Shown one piece after another: positions 12,172 to 25,485 of a DNA stretch of 64,000 nucleotides (the first letter of the stretch is position 1; each line of letters opens with the position of its first letter). Origin of the DNA: Apium graveolens (lineage: Eukaryota; Streptophyta; Magnoliopsida; Apiales; Apiaceae); assembly GCF_009905375.1 (NCBI RefSeq), contig NC_133647.1, positions 8,565,144-8,629,143 on the forward strand, written 5' to 3'. The notes beneath the pieces are model-generated. The model did not search any database. It saw only the letters and a program-made list of their open reading frames with translations, and was not told where the DNA came from. The position numbers and the translations under genes were made by a program.

Positions 12172-12520
12172 CTCGACGGATAAGAATCTTAGTCCCGACG
12201 GATAACTCAATACAGTCCCGACGGATGATGACTTATTTATCCATCGAGTGAGTAGCTTATGTAATGATGAGTCTGTAGCACATTTCTGCATTCACCATTG
12301 TATAAATTCTGTAAGTAGTATTCAAGTCATGTTGACTTTAATTAGATATGCAAAATAGGTTGATTAATTGTACATATATGATGTCTTGTAATTCTGCATA
12401 AGTGAAATGAAGTCAAGTGCCAGTTTGCTACCCGACGGATAACCTACAATGAAGTCGACGGATGGTCAATATCTCGACAGATGATCAATCTCGACGGATG
12501 ATCATGAACCCGACAGATGA
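12172..12520. repeat. Palindromic array in the LTR of element A
   Basis: Arms of the CTCGACGGAT family occur at 12172-12181, 12194-12204, 12217-12227, 12239-12248, 12431-12441, 12455-12464, 12473-12482, 12489-12499 and 12508-12518. They lie 230-580 bp upstream of the LTR TATA box. Confidence 0.85.
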
Positions 12521-12750
12521 ACAATTCAAATATCAGTTGACAGTGACAACACAGTCACATGCGTCGAGTGGATGCAAATGGAATGTGGTAGCCTATTCAA
12601 CTGGGTTTTCGAGAACAAAGAAGCATTGCCATTTCCATGCTATTATGAAGATATTCAAAGATGCTGGAATAGAGTAATGAAGTAGCATTGTAATAGATTA
12701 GATAGTTTTTGTTTTTATTATCTTGTCTTATTACTTTGTAATCTTGGTGA

Positions 12751-12758
12751 TATATAAA
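12751..12758 (+). promoter_or_regulatory. TATA box in the LTR of element A
   Basis: TATATAAA in the 3' third of the LTR, after the palindromic array and before an A-rich leader, is the best core promoter candidate of the LTR. Confidence 0.6.
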
Positions 12759-13130
12759 CCAAGAAGTAGCAAATAGAAATAAGAATCTGAGAAACAACAA
12801 GAGAAACATTTGTAAGCAAAATTCTTAGCATTTCTCTGTATTCTCAGCAGTTCAATATTTGTAAGCAGCTGTGAGCATTCTTGCACACAGGGTTCTCTCA
12901 ATATATAATATATATCTCTGGTGGAATCATTCAAATCCAACAGAAAGTTTTTAATGACTCTTGTTTTTAATTACTTGTGTTTTGATTCACTTAAGTTTTA
13001 TTCCGCATTGTGCTAATCAATACACTTATATTTATATTTGAGTTAGAACATTTTATTTCAATAAAAAAGTTTCAAAAATTCCATTCAACCCCCCTTCTGT
13101 AATTATTGTCATATTGTTAAGGGACTAACA

Positions 13131-13479
13131 GAAATGGACATTGGGAAGGGTTGTGGTTGCTCGCGTACTTCGAGGAGAAGGTTGAGAGTTTGGAGCTAAT
13201 TTGAATTACTTTGAATTATAGAGGCTTAATTACTTCAGGTTTTCAAAAATATATTTGAATTATTAATTCATTTTTGTAATTAATTAAAAGGTTTAATTTG
13301 GTAAGGTATATTTAAAAAGTAGTCTCGATTATTCAATAAGGTGCGTATCAGAAATATATCATGGAGATGAACCTCAATTATGGGAAACTAAGCCATGTTA
13401 GGATTATGCAAGGAATATACTAAATTTGTAGTGGAATTAGGAGCTGCAAAGATGGAGGTTCCTTCATTTAAATAAAACT
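13131..13479. other. Intergenic stretch, nothing recognised
   Basis: About 350 bp between the Sirevirus A LTR and a solo LTR. I see no ORF, RNA gene or repeat. The first bases (GAAAT) are the candidate target duplication of element A. Confidence 0.6.
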
Positions 13480-16400
13480 TGTAATGTCCTCCAAACTCGG
13501 GTCAGAAGTTTGGGGCCCACAACACACGCACACCATATTTAGACCTGTTATGGATATAATAATGTATATGAAATGACCCTACTAACCATAATCCACGGAT
13601 CGACGCAGTTTAAAGTTTGTCCACAAACCACAATCTTATTTATTACACAAACATACCAAATCCCGGTTTATATATCTTACAACTGAAGTTTAAACTTTAT
13701 TACACACTATCAACATAACCAAGCCAAATATCATCCGCCAGTCTATTCCATTTCAACCTAGATACTTAACTCGCACACTTGGCTGGGGATCCTCGCTACA
13801 ACCAGTTTCCTTTTTTCACTAGAAAAGAATATAAATAGTTTTGCAAGAGTGAACTAACTAGCTCAGCAAGTCACAAAGACAGTAACTGAGATTAACCATG
13901 ACCAACTGAAATGATATAAGGAATCAATTTACTGATAAGAAATGATTAGAATTGGATATTCATTTTTATTTTAAAAAACCAAGGTTAGGCTGCTGATCAG
14001 TCACACACTAACCCCGAGCAAGGCTCCCAACTTTGCTCTATATACTGGATTCAAGGCACGCATTGGCCTATTATGACCACAAATCTGGTCCGACCACGAA
14101 TCTGGTCCATATTTAAAAACAATCCATTTCTAGAATCACAAAATGATAAGCAATGTAACTCATTAGTTGAATCATAAGCAACATTTATTTTGAAACATAG
14201 GATGGTCTGTAATTCCATGAAATAACCAGGAAATCATAAAGGTTGGGTTTTAATCAAGGAAAGAAATAGACAACAGAAGACCCAAGGGTTCAAGAGTGAC
14301 AAGAATTGGTCTTTAGTTACACATGATATAAGGGTGGGTATGATAAGAAATTTCGTATCAGGAATCACTATGTAGTAGGTATGTATTTGTGGAGTAGTAT
14401 CGTATAGGTGTGGTTTGTATATCTGAATTCAACAATCAACGGTTTATGGAGAAACAGGTTTATGGCTCGAGATCAATAAGAATCAGGGTTTAGGTTAAGT
14501 ACTTCAAAGTACTTGCAATATGAAATAAGAACGGTTTGGAATAGTTGTAACATAATGAAGAGAGTTCACAATACTTGTAATATCATCAAGAAGAATAGGA
14601 ATACTTGCCTTATCAATCCACTTTCACTTTACTAGCACTTGTCAACTGGTTCCCACTCACCGACTACTGGCTTTCCTTTTCTAAGTCTCGCTTGATCTGT
14701 TAAATATCACATGCACTTATTAATACTATGTCTCATCACATTCTATTCGTTAGGAGCTTCTAACTACCCTTCGTTTCACCCAAATCCGATGTACGGATCG
14801 AAAGTTATGAATAAAACTGTCAAACAATGTACATATAGTCATATTACACAGTAATGGGATTACGTATAACACATAGCACATAATATATTTAATCCAGATA
14901 ATTTTTCAAAGAAGATTCGGGGTTAAAATGATTTTCCAAGTATTTAATATGAATTTTTGAACATTTTTCGGAATTTAAACGGGACTCTGAATCATTTTAT
15001 AATTAAATAATAGGGTTCGAACACCCGATTCTGACTTTAAAATGACTTTATAATAATTATCGAGCCTTGAAAATAATATTTTAAAACTCGAAACTATTTT
15101 TTCGAAATTTTTAAATCAATTTTAAATAATTAAATCTAATTATTAAATAAATTAAATTTAATTAATAATTAATTAAATTAATTAATCAATTAATTATAAA
15201 TTAATCAATTAATTAAAAACTAATTAAAATTAATTAATAAAATAATTTCAATTTATTTTTGAATAAATAAATTATTAAAATAATTAAATACAAAATTTTC
15301 CTGATTTTTAAAATAATAAAAATATCATTTTTAAAATAAAGTAAACAGAAATCTTGTTTTTGTGCGTTTTTTAAACAAAAGTAAGAAATTTGCAAATTTA
15401 TCGAAACTTTGGAGGCTGGATTGTAAAAACAGATTTTGTAACACATTTCTGAGATTTTATGGATCAAAACCGGGTCAATCCCGGGTTCAAGATCGACCCG
15501 AACGGGTCAACCAAGAACGGGAAGAACCCAGCCACAGGTGTATTATCCGGCGAGTTCAATCCGGCTAAAATACTGATGATTCTTGTCTGTTCTCGAGCCC
15601 AGTCAATTTCCCAGTATCCCAGAAACACAACCATGTCAATCATGCTTGCAGATAGAGTCCTGTTTAATCTTTCTGGCGAAAACACCATTATCGCCGGCGA
15701 AGCTTCGAGCTTTTCTGGCGATAAATTTCCGGCATCCCTTTTGACACGATTTATCGACTGGTGCAAGTTAATCATACCCAGGATCAACGTATCAAGAGTT
15801 CTCAAATTTGATTAAGAACATTCAAAGTAATTAAAAACCCTAATTCAATTAATCCGAGAATCAAACCTTATTTTCTATATGTTATTGAACTCCAAATTCA
15901 TCATATAATATACCAAAATGATCAGGAGAAAATTATCTACATGATTATGCCATCAAATCACACAAACAACATAAAGAACAAAAATTCCTATTTTAATTCA
16001 TAAATAATTCAAAATAAAATAGTTAAATCAGAAAAATACCTTAATTTCTGGGCAAAAACAGATGGTGGATTCAGGAAGAGGTTTTTGAGAGCTTCGTTTT
16101 GATATGTTGCACGCCCGAATCGGAGTTCAATAACACCTTCGTTCGTAAGTTTGATTTTCAAGAACGTATCGTTTTTAGGGTTTTTCTCTGTATTTCTTAT
16201 TGTTTACTGATTAATTATGATTATTATGAATAAAATGAAATAATAAAAGGGCTGTATATATTTATGGAATATTGGTTCGTGTTGGACCGTTCTGGATCGT
16301 TAAATAGTTACTTAGCCGCTAAGTAACTGCAAAAACGATCCGATTTAATACCCATATTGGATAATTATCCCAACTAGGTCTTTTATAAAACACTTTATAC

Positions 16401-16905
16401 GAAAATAATATAATATTATCCCGTCTTTTGAGAATACGGGTTTTTTTGATATATCGAAACAATTATTGTATCGAAAATTCTACGCCAGGACGCGTACGGG
16501 TCAAACCGTAATCCGGATCGAAAAAGTCAAAACACGGAAAATGTCTGGAATTACTAGATTAGGTTAGGAAGGAATTTTCGGAAGAGTTTCGGGTTGTAAA
16601 AATGTAAAAACAGTTGGGGTTGGACGATTCCCGGCTTTATAAAAATAATTTTCTAATTTTTAGAAAATAATTGATAAATTCATATATCAATATAAAATCA
16701 TATAATACTCCAAAAATTACCATAAAAATACCTTAATTATCTATACTTTATTCCAGACATAATAAAATTAACACACTCACATTTTATCACATATTCATCT
16801 AAATATTATTATCAAACAACAGATAATTCACCAAAATTCACATAATAATCACATAATACTCATTTATTGATAAAAATAATTACACGCGATATCCCGGATA
16901 TTACA
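13480..16905 (-). mobile_element. Solo LTR (3.4 kb) of a gypsy-type element, TSD AAACT
   Basis: On the minus strand it starts TGTAATATCCGG at 16905 and ends GACATTACA at 13480. Perfect 5-bp duplications AAACT flank it (13475-13479 and 16906-16910), so it is a complete solo LTR left by recombination between two LTRs. Parts such as 16340-16440 are closely related to the second solo LTR at 47399-51489. The open frames around 15460-15815 lie on both strands inside the LTR and look like chance. Long, TG...CA LTRs with this start are typical of some gypsy chromoviruses; I infer that lineage only loosely. Confidence 0.88.
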
Positions 16906-16993
16906 AAACTTTTAGCTGAAAGTTCTAAAATAAAATGAATGGAATGGTATATAGGTTCATTCTTGGAGCAGGAGCTCGAAAAAAGTTGGTAAG

Positions 16994-19900
16994 TGTAATA
17001 ACCCCAATTTTTGGAATTTCTGAAACTCTGATGAATAGTAACTTTAATGATTTTGCTGATTGAGTAAAATTATCAGACCACCCTATATAGGAGTATTATT
17101 ATGAAAATTCTGGGATCATATTAGTATACCATAAAGTAAATAAGTGTATGTAAAGATCGTCAGAATTCGAATTCGAACACTTTGATTTTTCCCAAAAATC
17201 CACCAGATGCCGAAAGAATTAAGTATAAGGTAACATGATTAAAATGAATTCAATTCAAGGATTATAACAGAGGATCATTAAAGGAATATAAGATAGTAAG
17301 AAAGGTTCAGGGAAGCATAAGTAATAAGATCCTGGATATGATCCCCCAAACGATAAACGAGAAGGAGAGTTAAGCGAACTGTAAAACAGATAAGCGACCA
17401 TTAGCCAATCAATTAAGTACTAATCAAGAGGATTAAAGCAATATGATGCCATCAATCCACAAGAATTAAACAAGTGGCAAAAGGATGATGTAGGGAAGGT
17501 GATGCAAGCTTAGTTAACAAGATATTTTGCAATAATCAATGTGGTCCAAGTGTTTTAACCAAGAAAATTAACCAAGGTTAAGTTAAAGCTAAACAAACCC
17601 ACAATTTCCAAGACAAGCAAGCAAATAATTCATTTTCATCTCCATTTCTTGAAGAAAACTTCTCGGCCCCTTTTCTTAAGAATTTGAAGTCCAAGCTCCT
17701 CCACTTGCTAATTTACAAAGTAATTATCCTTGCTTCTTCTAGTTAAGTTACATACTTCCTAGAAATCTTAGCTTCAAAATCCTTTTCTAGCATTTTCTAT
17801 AAATCATTCAAGAAGATGATGAATAGTATTGTCTAGAAAATAACTTTGATTTCTTGATGTTAATGGAAAGATCAAGGTTGTTTAAGAGTGGATTTAAGCT
17901 CTCATAGGCATTCAAAGGATCTTGCATTGATTCAAAGCTCCAAGGAAGGTATAAACTCTAGAACATTAGCCTTGACTTTGAGTTTTAATGAGTTTATAGA
18001 TGAATTATTGTTATATGTTAAGATCCGTGGATTTATAGTAAGATCCATGTATGTTTAGTTAGTTTTGATGGTTTAAGAGATGATTGTTGATGAATCTATG
18101 TTAGTACTTGTAATGAATTATGATTTTGAAGAATTTTGACTTGAAATGGTAGTTTTGGGTAAGATTTTGTGTTGCTGATGTTGGTTGATGATTTGGTGAG
18201 GATTTGGTGATCGTTTGGATTGGTAATTTTGGGAAATCGCGTAAACATAACGGTCGTAATGCTCGTTTATATATAGACTGTTTGTGCTTAACATTTGGAG
18301 CAGAAATCTCACTGTTAAAACTGTACCTTTGCCATATTTAGCTATATCATGTCGTAAGCTTCATTTTAATATGTGGTTCGCTTAGATCCGATTTACGGTT
18401 TAGGAGAAATGGTCGTTTTAAGTAACGGTGTTTCGCGAACGAACCCTTAGCTCTCGCATAACTTTGAGACCTTGTTTAAGGCCCTTAAAAGACTGATTGG
18501 ATTACGAAAAAATTATGTAAGGTTGAATAGGCAGTTAGTCAAGTACTCGCGAAAGAGTCGCCTTAAAATGTTTAATGGTTAATTTTATAAAAATGGTGGA
18601 GTCGAGGGTACGCGAGCGACTAATGTAAATCATTAAGCGTAAAAGCGAACGTTTCGGTCTCAATGGATAAAGTATAGTTTCTTAAGAGACCGGGGATTAA
18701 TTCCGGCTTATGTTGTTGTTCATAGGTTACCGGACCCACTCCAAGCTTAAGTCTATCCCGGAACACTCAGGCAAGTTTTCTACCCGTATACTGTTGTTGT
18801 GATGATTATATATATGCATTATCTTGAGATAAGTGCATGATTGTGATTAAAAAATCTTGCGATATAATGAAGCATGTTGATATGATATATATATATATAT
18901 GCATGTATGTTTCGGAAATCTTGATATTTCATTGTCGATTCAATTGCTTATAACTGCATAATACCTATACTAGATTTAGGCATTATTTGCATATACCCTT
19001 AGTATAAGGGACCCAAAGTTGAACATTTTCCTAAAACCGAAAGGCGAGGATCCCGAGTATATTTTATATAGTTTTATATAACTAGTAATCGAATAAGGTG
19101 TATTCGATAATTTTGAATAATAATCAAACTTAATTTTCGAATATTTAAATAAAGATCTTACTTTCGTATAAGTACATCTTTTGTTATTTATTATTTATTT
19201 CAAGTATTAGTTTCAAAACTTCTACTTCATTTATTTTTATAAAAACTATGATTTATGGTATTATTATTTAAATAATAATATTCAAATATTTTCTAATATA
19301 TTGGAACTGATTTATCTTATTAAATCATCCTTACTCCAAATGTTTTCAAAAATGTTTTTGAGTCTTTAAAATAATTTTAAAAGTTAGAGTGGATCCCGAA
19401 ACTGATTTTTAACTTAAATCTTTCCTTTCGTGGAGGGATTTAAATACTCGCGCAAAATCTAAGGGATCTACATCCGTGGTATATTTTTGTCGCAACGAAG
19501 TTGCTGATTTGATAAAAGAGTTTTTGATTACTTGCCCAACATTCGGGAAGTAAGTCCATCTAAATGCGTCGGCATAGGCGATAGGCCGGGGTACGGTCTA
19601 TCAAAGTGTAAAAGGCTGGGTGACAGTCCATCAACGCGTAAGAGGTCGGGTGACGGTCTAGCGCAAGGTCCTAATGCGGCCAGGGTGATGACTGGCGAGG
19701 AATTCATCCATCTACTAGTATAGAAAGTGACTTGATTGATATCTTTTCCTGGTCGGCAAGGTATCAGGTTTATGCCAAAGTCTTCCTCCTTCCAAAATCA
19801 TTGGGTATTACAACTCGGTTTATACTTTTTATAACAGAGGTTTTCAAGGAGTGTATGATATATATATATATATATATATATCTCTGTGTGTGTGTATCGG

Positions 19901-20558
19901 GACTAATGAAGTATCTCGTAACTTCATTTCTTTTAAATGATAATTCAAAGATTAATTTTATACAAGTTTTACCTTGTAACTTCATCTATATGAGATGAAC
20001 CTTGGAAAACTAATTATACTTTAAACAGTGGTAGTTCAAGTAGTTTTTTCTAAAAAGATATAAGTATATTAGAGTATTTTGTAACTTCATCTTTTTAAAC
20101 TTATATACAATAAGTAATTATCTTACACTTGATAAAAAAATTCAGTAAGTTATCGATTCAGATACTTGCATTATTAATTAAACTATATATTATATTGTGA
20201 GCTATAATGCTCACTCTTACTTCATTTTTTTATCACACAACAACAGTTAGGCAAGATGAACGGGGTCAAGCTCTCAATTCGCGAATAAATTGGAAATATT
20301 CTGCAGCTTCCCGTAGGTGTTAATGCCGCTATGGCTAAGGTAGTAGCTACCAGTAGGCTAGACTTTCAACCTTTGATGTACCAGACTTATGTATATCTAT
20401 GAATTGTTGTAATGACAAAAAATATGTAAATTTATTCAGAAACTCTTTGAGGTGTAATAACATATGATTTGTATTATTTTCGGGTTTCATCTCTAAGACT
20501 ATAACGTGTGGTGTGTGTATATGTATATTGTGGGGTCACAGTACGCGGTAGTTGGTTG
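16994..20558 (+). mobile_element. Truncated giant LTR related to 1354-5387
   Basis: It begins TGTAATAACCCC at 16994 and follows the LTR at 1354-5387 in inverted orientation, including the GC-rich tandem block and the region GTGGGGTCACAGTACGCGGT near its end. About 80 bp at the LTR 3' end are missing or replaced after about 20558. No PBS, polypurine tract or matching target duplication is visible, so it is a fragment. It also holds an AT-repeat followed by a short GT-repeat at about 19857-19895. Confidence 0.8.
19583..19703. repeat. GC-rich 30-bp tandem repeat, second LTR copy
   Basis: Four imperfect 30-bp units with cores like GGGTGACAGTC and GGGTGACGGTC. They match, in inverted orientation, the block at 2490-2607. 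Confidence 0.75.
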
Positions 20559-21265
20559 TGATAGATCAGGATACATTTTTGTATGAAATTGTTCTAAGTA
20601 TTCCTGGTTTTGGAGCTACTTGTGCTAGGGTATAACTAGGTCTCTTGCGAAGCTACTTCTTATTAGGAAGGTTCAACTATATAGTGGGTAAATATGATAA
20701 CGACATGTGTTGTTAGGTACTGGGAATGGTCCTTGATGGACATGAAAGGTGGTGTAAGCACCTGAAAAGGTGGACTGGATAAAGAGGTACTGATGCAGGA
20801 GCATCAGCGTGCCTCTGATGGCAAGATTAGTGTCCTATGACTGCACCTCCTGAAATATTGGAGAACGAGGCCTATATTCATGAAATGGCTTTTTAACAGG
20901 ATTCTATTACTATAAACGTGATAAACAACGGTATTTAAAGGATAAATACATGGCTTAAGGGATAATCACCCGTTTTATTAGATTATTATGAAATTATAGT
21001 GTCCAACCGAATTTGGACACTAGAACCTCATTTGAAAACAGTTGGATTAACCATGAGAAATTAATTTGACTTATAAAAAACGTGGATTATTCTTAAAGGT
21101 ATGGAGTCCAACCCTATAAAACTACATTGAGTTTGATCCATATATATAGGATATGTAGACACTTGATAAATGGGTTCGAATAATCATTTTTTACGCAAAT
21201 TGACACATGTAACCACTGTGATTATTTTTCATGTAAATTTGACTGGATTGAGAAGTACATTCTTA
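20559..21265. other. Intergenic stretch, nothing recognised
   Basis: About 700 bp without a supported gene. It contains a small perfect hairpin (GTGTCCAA, 6-nt loop, TTGGACAC) at 20999-21020. It may be old transposon debris but I see no diagnostic motif. Confidence 0.5.
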
Positions 21266-21860
21266 GGGGGCGTTTGGTACAAGGTATTCAACAAAGGGAA
21301 AGGGAAAGAATTGGGGTCATTCCCTTTGTTATGTTTGTTTAGTAAAAACAATCATTCCCTTTCCCCTTTTTTAGTTGTAGGTTTACCCCTTATTCCTCAA
21401 ACTCTATTCCCCACCTCCCACTAGGTATTTGAACACTCTTTCTCACTTTTATTTTCTTATTTCAATTATAATTTAAATCTTGGACCAAAAAAATACATCA
21501 GTATGCAAAATTAATTTTAAAAATTAAAAATGATTTATAATTTAGTTTTTATGAATTAAAAATAATTTTGATATAAATTTATATGTTAATTTATTAAAAA
21601 AGTTAATTGTGCTATTAAATAATTAAATTTGTTTATTTATTATAATGTTAATATATTATACTGTTATAATATAAATATATTTGACTATATTGAGATTGTT
21701 TAATATTAAAAAATCAAAAATAAATGTAATCATGTAAATTTTCATTCCGTTTCCGAATTTGAACCAAACACGTAAAACAATTCTGGGTCTTTACTTTCCT
21801 TTCTCCTCCTTTCCCTTTCTCGATTCCATTCCGTTTCCCCGAGATGAACCAAACGCCCCC
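21266..21860. mobile_element. Tourist-like MITE (PIF/Harbinger), TSD TTA
   Basis: Terminal inverted repeats GGGGGCGTTTGGTNCA at both ends, with the 3-bp duplication TTA at 21263-21265 and 21861-21863. The size (595 bp), the lack of a coding region and the TTA duplication fit a non-autonomous PIF/Harbinger element. Purine-rich sequence follows the left end and pyrimidine-rich sequence precedes the right end, which extends the inverted symmetry. Confidence 0.85.
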
Positions 21861-21863
21861 TTA

Positions 21864-22850
21864 GAGTATTCACATCCGCTCCCCCATCTTCATCATCATA
21901 ATTTTACTAAAAATAGTAAATTAGTAAATTTCTCCCTATAATTTATTTATCATTCAAAAATATTCTACATCCCAATCCCCATTTCTATCTTCATTTATTA
22001 TCTTATTACTTCTTTCTCTCACTTCCTTTAAAACCTTAGCTACTAGAAATATTATTTTATCAATTATCACTCATCATTTACACATAGATGTCATTAAAAT
22101 AAGAAATGGGGTCTCAACACTAAGTCCCCAAATTTGGGGACTGATTTCTAGTCTGCAAAATGATATCTAAAATAGAGAACCAGATGTAAGCTTGCTTTTC
22201 ACCTAAATTTCATTACTTTCTCAAAATATAGGGTTGGGGAAAGATATAAAGAAGCCAATGTGAGTGTTATTAGCCATTTCTACTTGATTTTTGCCGATCC
22301 AGGTCATATTTCATACACAATTGCAGCTTTATTTATGTAATGTTCAGCACTTGCAACAACCACTATTCACTCAAGAACCAAAAGTGAGTATATTAATTAA
22401 GCACATAACTACGTGATGTTATAATCAATTTTCTCAAATAACGGTTATAAAAAAATGGATGGTTGCTGGAATAAAAAAAAAATTGACATTTAATCCTACT
22501 ATAATTCAAATCTCATTTTTACTGCTTCACTCGTCTAATCGTCCCAACAGAACGGATTCCTTGTCGTTTTTAATTGTTACATGTTCAAAGGTGGAGTAAA
22601 AACTTCCTAACGCAAGTACTGTGAAAATAATGTTAAAAGTTTAGATATCCTGCAGTGACTTAAACATGAGTTTTCAAGTCAAGAAGCTGCAAATTAAAAC
22701 GATAAAAGAAACATGAAAACGATAATGTAAGGGCATATAGATGTATGAAAACGATACTTACGATACCAAGTACAATGTCCCTAGCTAGTATCACTAACAT
22801 CAAGAGCGCGTCTTGTTCTTGTATTCTTTTGTCGCCTCATTAAGATTTAA
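21864..22850. other. AT-rich intergenic stretch, nothing recognised
   Basis: No ORF above noise, no RNA gene and no clear repeat was found between the MITE and the Helitron-like end at 22851. Confidence 0.5.
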
Positions 22851-22880
22851 CTAGGTTTATATTTGTGCAATGCACGGATA
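22851..22880 (-). mobile_element. Helitron-like 3' terminus (minus strand)
   Basis: On the minus strand the sequence reads CCGTGCATTGCAC, then an AT-rich link, then CTAG followed by T. A hairpin close to a terminal CTAG with a T target base is the usual 3' end of plant Helitrons. The element body would extend to the right into the AT-rich region. No 5' TC end could be fixed. Confidence 0.5.
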
Positions 22881-23189
22881 ATTATCATCTCTTTATATAA
22901 TTATTTTTGAATATTTTTTTAATTAAATTTTAATATAATAATTTTATTCCCTAAACAAATTTTATATTTTTTAAAATAATAGATTTTTCAAAAAATTATA
23001 TTTTTTATACTTATATATTTAATTATTATTATATTTTAATATTTGACCTTAATAGCCTAAATATAAGATATATGTTATAATTTATTTTATTCTTTGTTGT
23101 CTAATTCTTTCACAATATAAATTTGTAAACAGAATATTTTAATCATACCACATAATATATTTACGTAATTAATTTTATTTTATTTATAT

Positions 23190-24379
23190 ATTTTATTTTA
23201 TAAAATTCATGTACTCTAAATTTTTTAAAAGTCAATTCATTACTTTCCCTTTTTACAAATTCAAACAAAAGACCTATAATATTTATACCTAAATGTAATA
23301 TAAATATGTTTTTTATTTCATATGATAAAAATGAAAAATATTTTTTTATAAATATTTTTAATCAAACTTACTCATTTCATTTTTTTTTCTTTTAAAATTG
23401 ATAAACTTTTACCCGATTAATAAATAATTTATTAATTTTTACTTAGATTTATTTTTATTAACATAATTGTTACTTGTAATATATATAAATATTTTTAATA
23501 TTATTTTATATCAATTAAAAATGTGTAATTATAGTTTAATTGTTTTATTAATTACCTATTGTATTTGTTATACAGATTATAAGATGAAATAAATATAATA
23601 TATATAATATTTTTTTAGATTTGTATTTCAATTTTAAATTGTAATGATATTAATATTATTATTACTACTATTATTATTATAATATTTCTTCCTTCTTTTA
23701 TCTTTTATAGGATTGATGTACTCTAGTTTTTTAAAAGACAATCAACCAGAATTTGTTTGTAACAATATTTCATAATTTTTCGGTTATAGTAATGATTTTG
23801 AAGAAAAATTCTTTACATTTTTTGTAATAATACTTTTAAATTTATTTTGTTAGTTTGCTTCTCAATTTTAAATTATAATAGTTTATGATTATTGAAATAT
23901 TTCTACCTATTTTTTAAATTTTATAAAATTCATGTACTCTAAAAAATTTAAAAGGCAATTCGTAATTCTTTCCTTTTACAAAATGTAACAAAATGTCTGT
24001 AATATTTATACATAAATATGATCTAAATGTATATCTTATTTTATATTATAAAAATTAAAATTATCTTTTTAAGAATTAACCCAATTAACAAATAATTTGT
24101 TTAATTTTTACTTAAATTTATTTTTATTAAGATAATTGTTGCTTGTATTATATATATATATATATAATTATTTTAATGTTTTTAATATTATTTAAGAATG
24201 TGTAATCATTGTTTAATTTCTTGATTAGTCATCTACTATGTTTGTTATACATATTATTAAGTATTATAATGAAATATTAGAATAAATAAAATAAATATGG
24301 TAAAGAGTGTATTTTATTAGATTTGCATTCATTTTGAAATTGTAATAATTTCATTATTATTATTATTGTTATTATTTAC

Positions 24380-24426
<47 letters not shown>

Positions 24427-25120
24427 TAAAGATAATACTTTAATCATGTCCCATAATATTTTTACATAATTATTTTTCTTTTATTTATATATTTATTTTT
24501 CTCGAGTGTGATCAAAAATTGAAAAGTTATTTTGGATTTGCATCTTGCGTGTTTATAACAAAATTTTATAAAAATCAATATTCCGGTAATGATTTTGAAA
24601 AAATACTTTATATTTAATTGTCATAGTACATTTAAATATATTTAATTAGATTTATATTTCAATTTTAAATTGTAATAATTTTTTATTATTATATTTCTTC
24701 CTAATTTTTATATTTTATAGAATTCATGTACCCCAATTTTTTAAAAGACAGTCCGTAATTTTCTTATTTACAAAATGAAACAAAATATATTTGATATTTA
24801 TACTTAATACAATCTAAACGTGTTCCTCATTTTATAATATAAAAATTTAAATTATTTATTCAAAAATATTTAGAATCAAACCTGCCAAATCCAATTTTTT
24901 AAGAAAAATAAAATAAATATAATCAATAATATATTTTATTAGATTTTTATTTCAATTTTGAATTGTAATAGATTTTTTATTATTATTTATTCTTCATTTT
25001 TATGTTTTATAAGATTAATGTAGTCTAAATTTTTTTAAAGAAAATTTGTAATTTCCCTTTTTACAAAAAAACAAAAAATGAAATATTTATACTTAAAAAT
25101 AATCTAAATATTTTCCTTAT
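23190..25120. repeat. Degenerate AT-rich direct repeats
   Basis: A unit with the core ATTCATGTACTCTAA, followed by a T-rich run, TTTACAAA and a TATTTATAC word, appears at about 23205, 23715, 23930, 24723 and 25015 with uneven spacing. The copies are diverged but share the order of words over 100-200 bp. No coding sequence is seen. Confidence 0.6.
24381..24427. repeat. TAA microsatellite
   Basis: About 15 uninterrupted TAA units. Confidence 0.95.
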
Positions 25121-25485
25121 TTAATTAGATAACGGCTGCGGGTTCCATACGATAAAAAACATATAAAATTATATATTCAAAAATATTTTAAATCAAACGT
25201 ATTCATTTCAATATTTTTAAAAAAATGATACTATTTTAACCCAATTATAAATTATTTGATAATTGTTACTTATATTTATTTTAATAGGAATATAATACTT
25301 TTAATATTATTTTATATAATTTAAGAATATATAATTATATTTCAATTTTTTAATTAATTAAATATTATGTTTGTTATAAATTATTATATGTTATAGTAGA
25401 ATAATAGAATAAATGAAATAACTATTGTGTTTTTATTTGAAATACCGCATATGTATGTAAATAATATAAACTTTGTTATAGTGAA

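Larger units (their letters stand above)
5388..13130 (+). mobile_element. Sirevirus (Ty1-copia) element A, 3' part
   Basis: This is the 3' portion of a plus-strand SIRE-type copia element: RT/RNase H (5388-6833), a spacer with palindromes, a very long ORF3 (7355-11905), polypurine tract (12081-12092) and 3' LTR (12097-13130). Its gag, protease, integrase and 5' LTR are not present; they would lie left of the gypsy insertion that cuts it at 5388. An extra ORF between pol and the 3' LTR is a known trait of several Sireviruses. Four in-frame stops show that it is not functional. Confidence 0.85.
12097..13130 (+). mobile_element. 3' LTR of Sirevirus A (about 1.03 kb)
   Basis: The LTR starts TGTGTATATG after the polypurine tract and ends GGGACTAACA at 13130. 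A CATTCAACCCCCCTTCTG stretch near its end is close to the matching part of the element B LTR. It carries palindromic words at 12172-12248 and 12431-12520, and a TATATAAA box at 12751-12758 that would place the RNA start near 12780. The start could be off by a few bases. The other LTR is not in the window, so age cannot be estimated. Confidence 0.8.

Noticed and set aside
15459..15815. Overlapping 110-codon frames on both strands
   Set aside because: They lie inside a solo LTR, overlap each other on opposite strands, and the related solo LTR does not keep them intact.
16994..20558. Considered as a third complete solo LTR
   Set aside because: The 3' end is missing and no target duplication matches GTAAG at the left edge.
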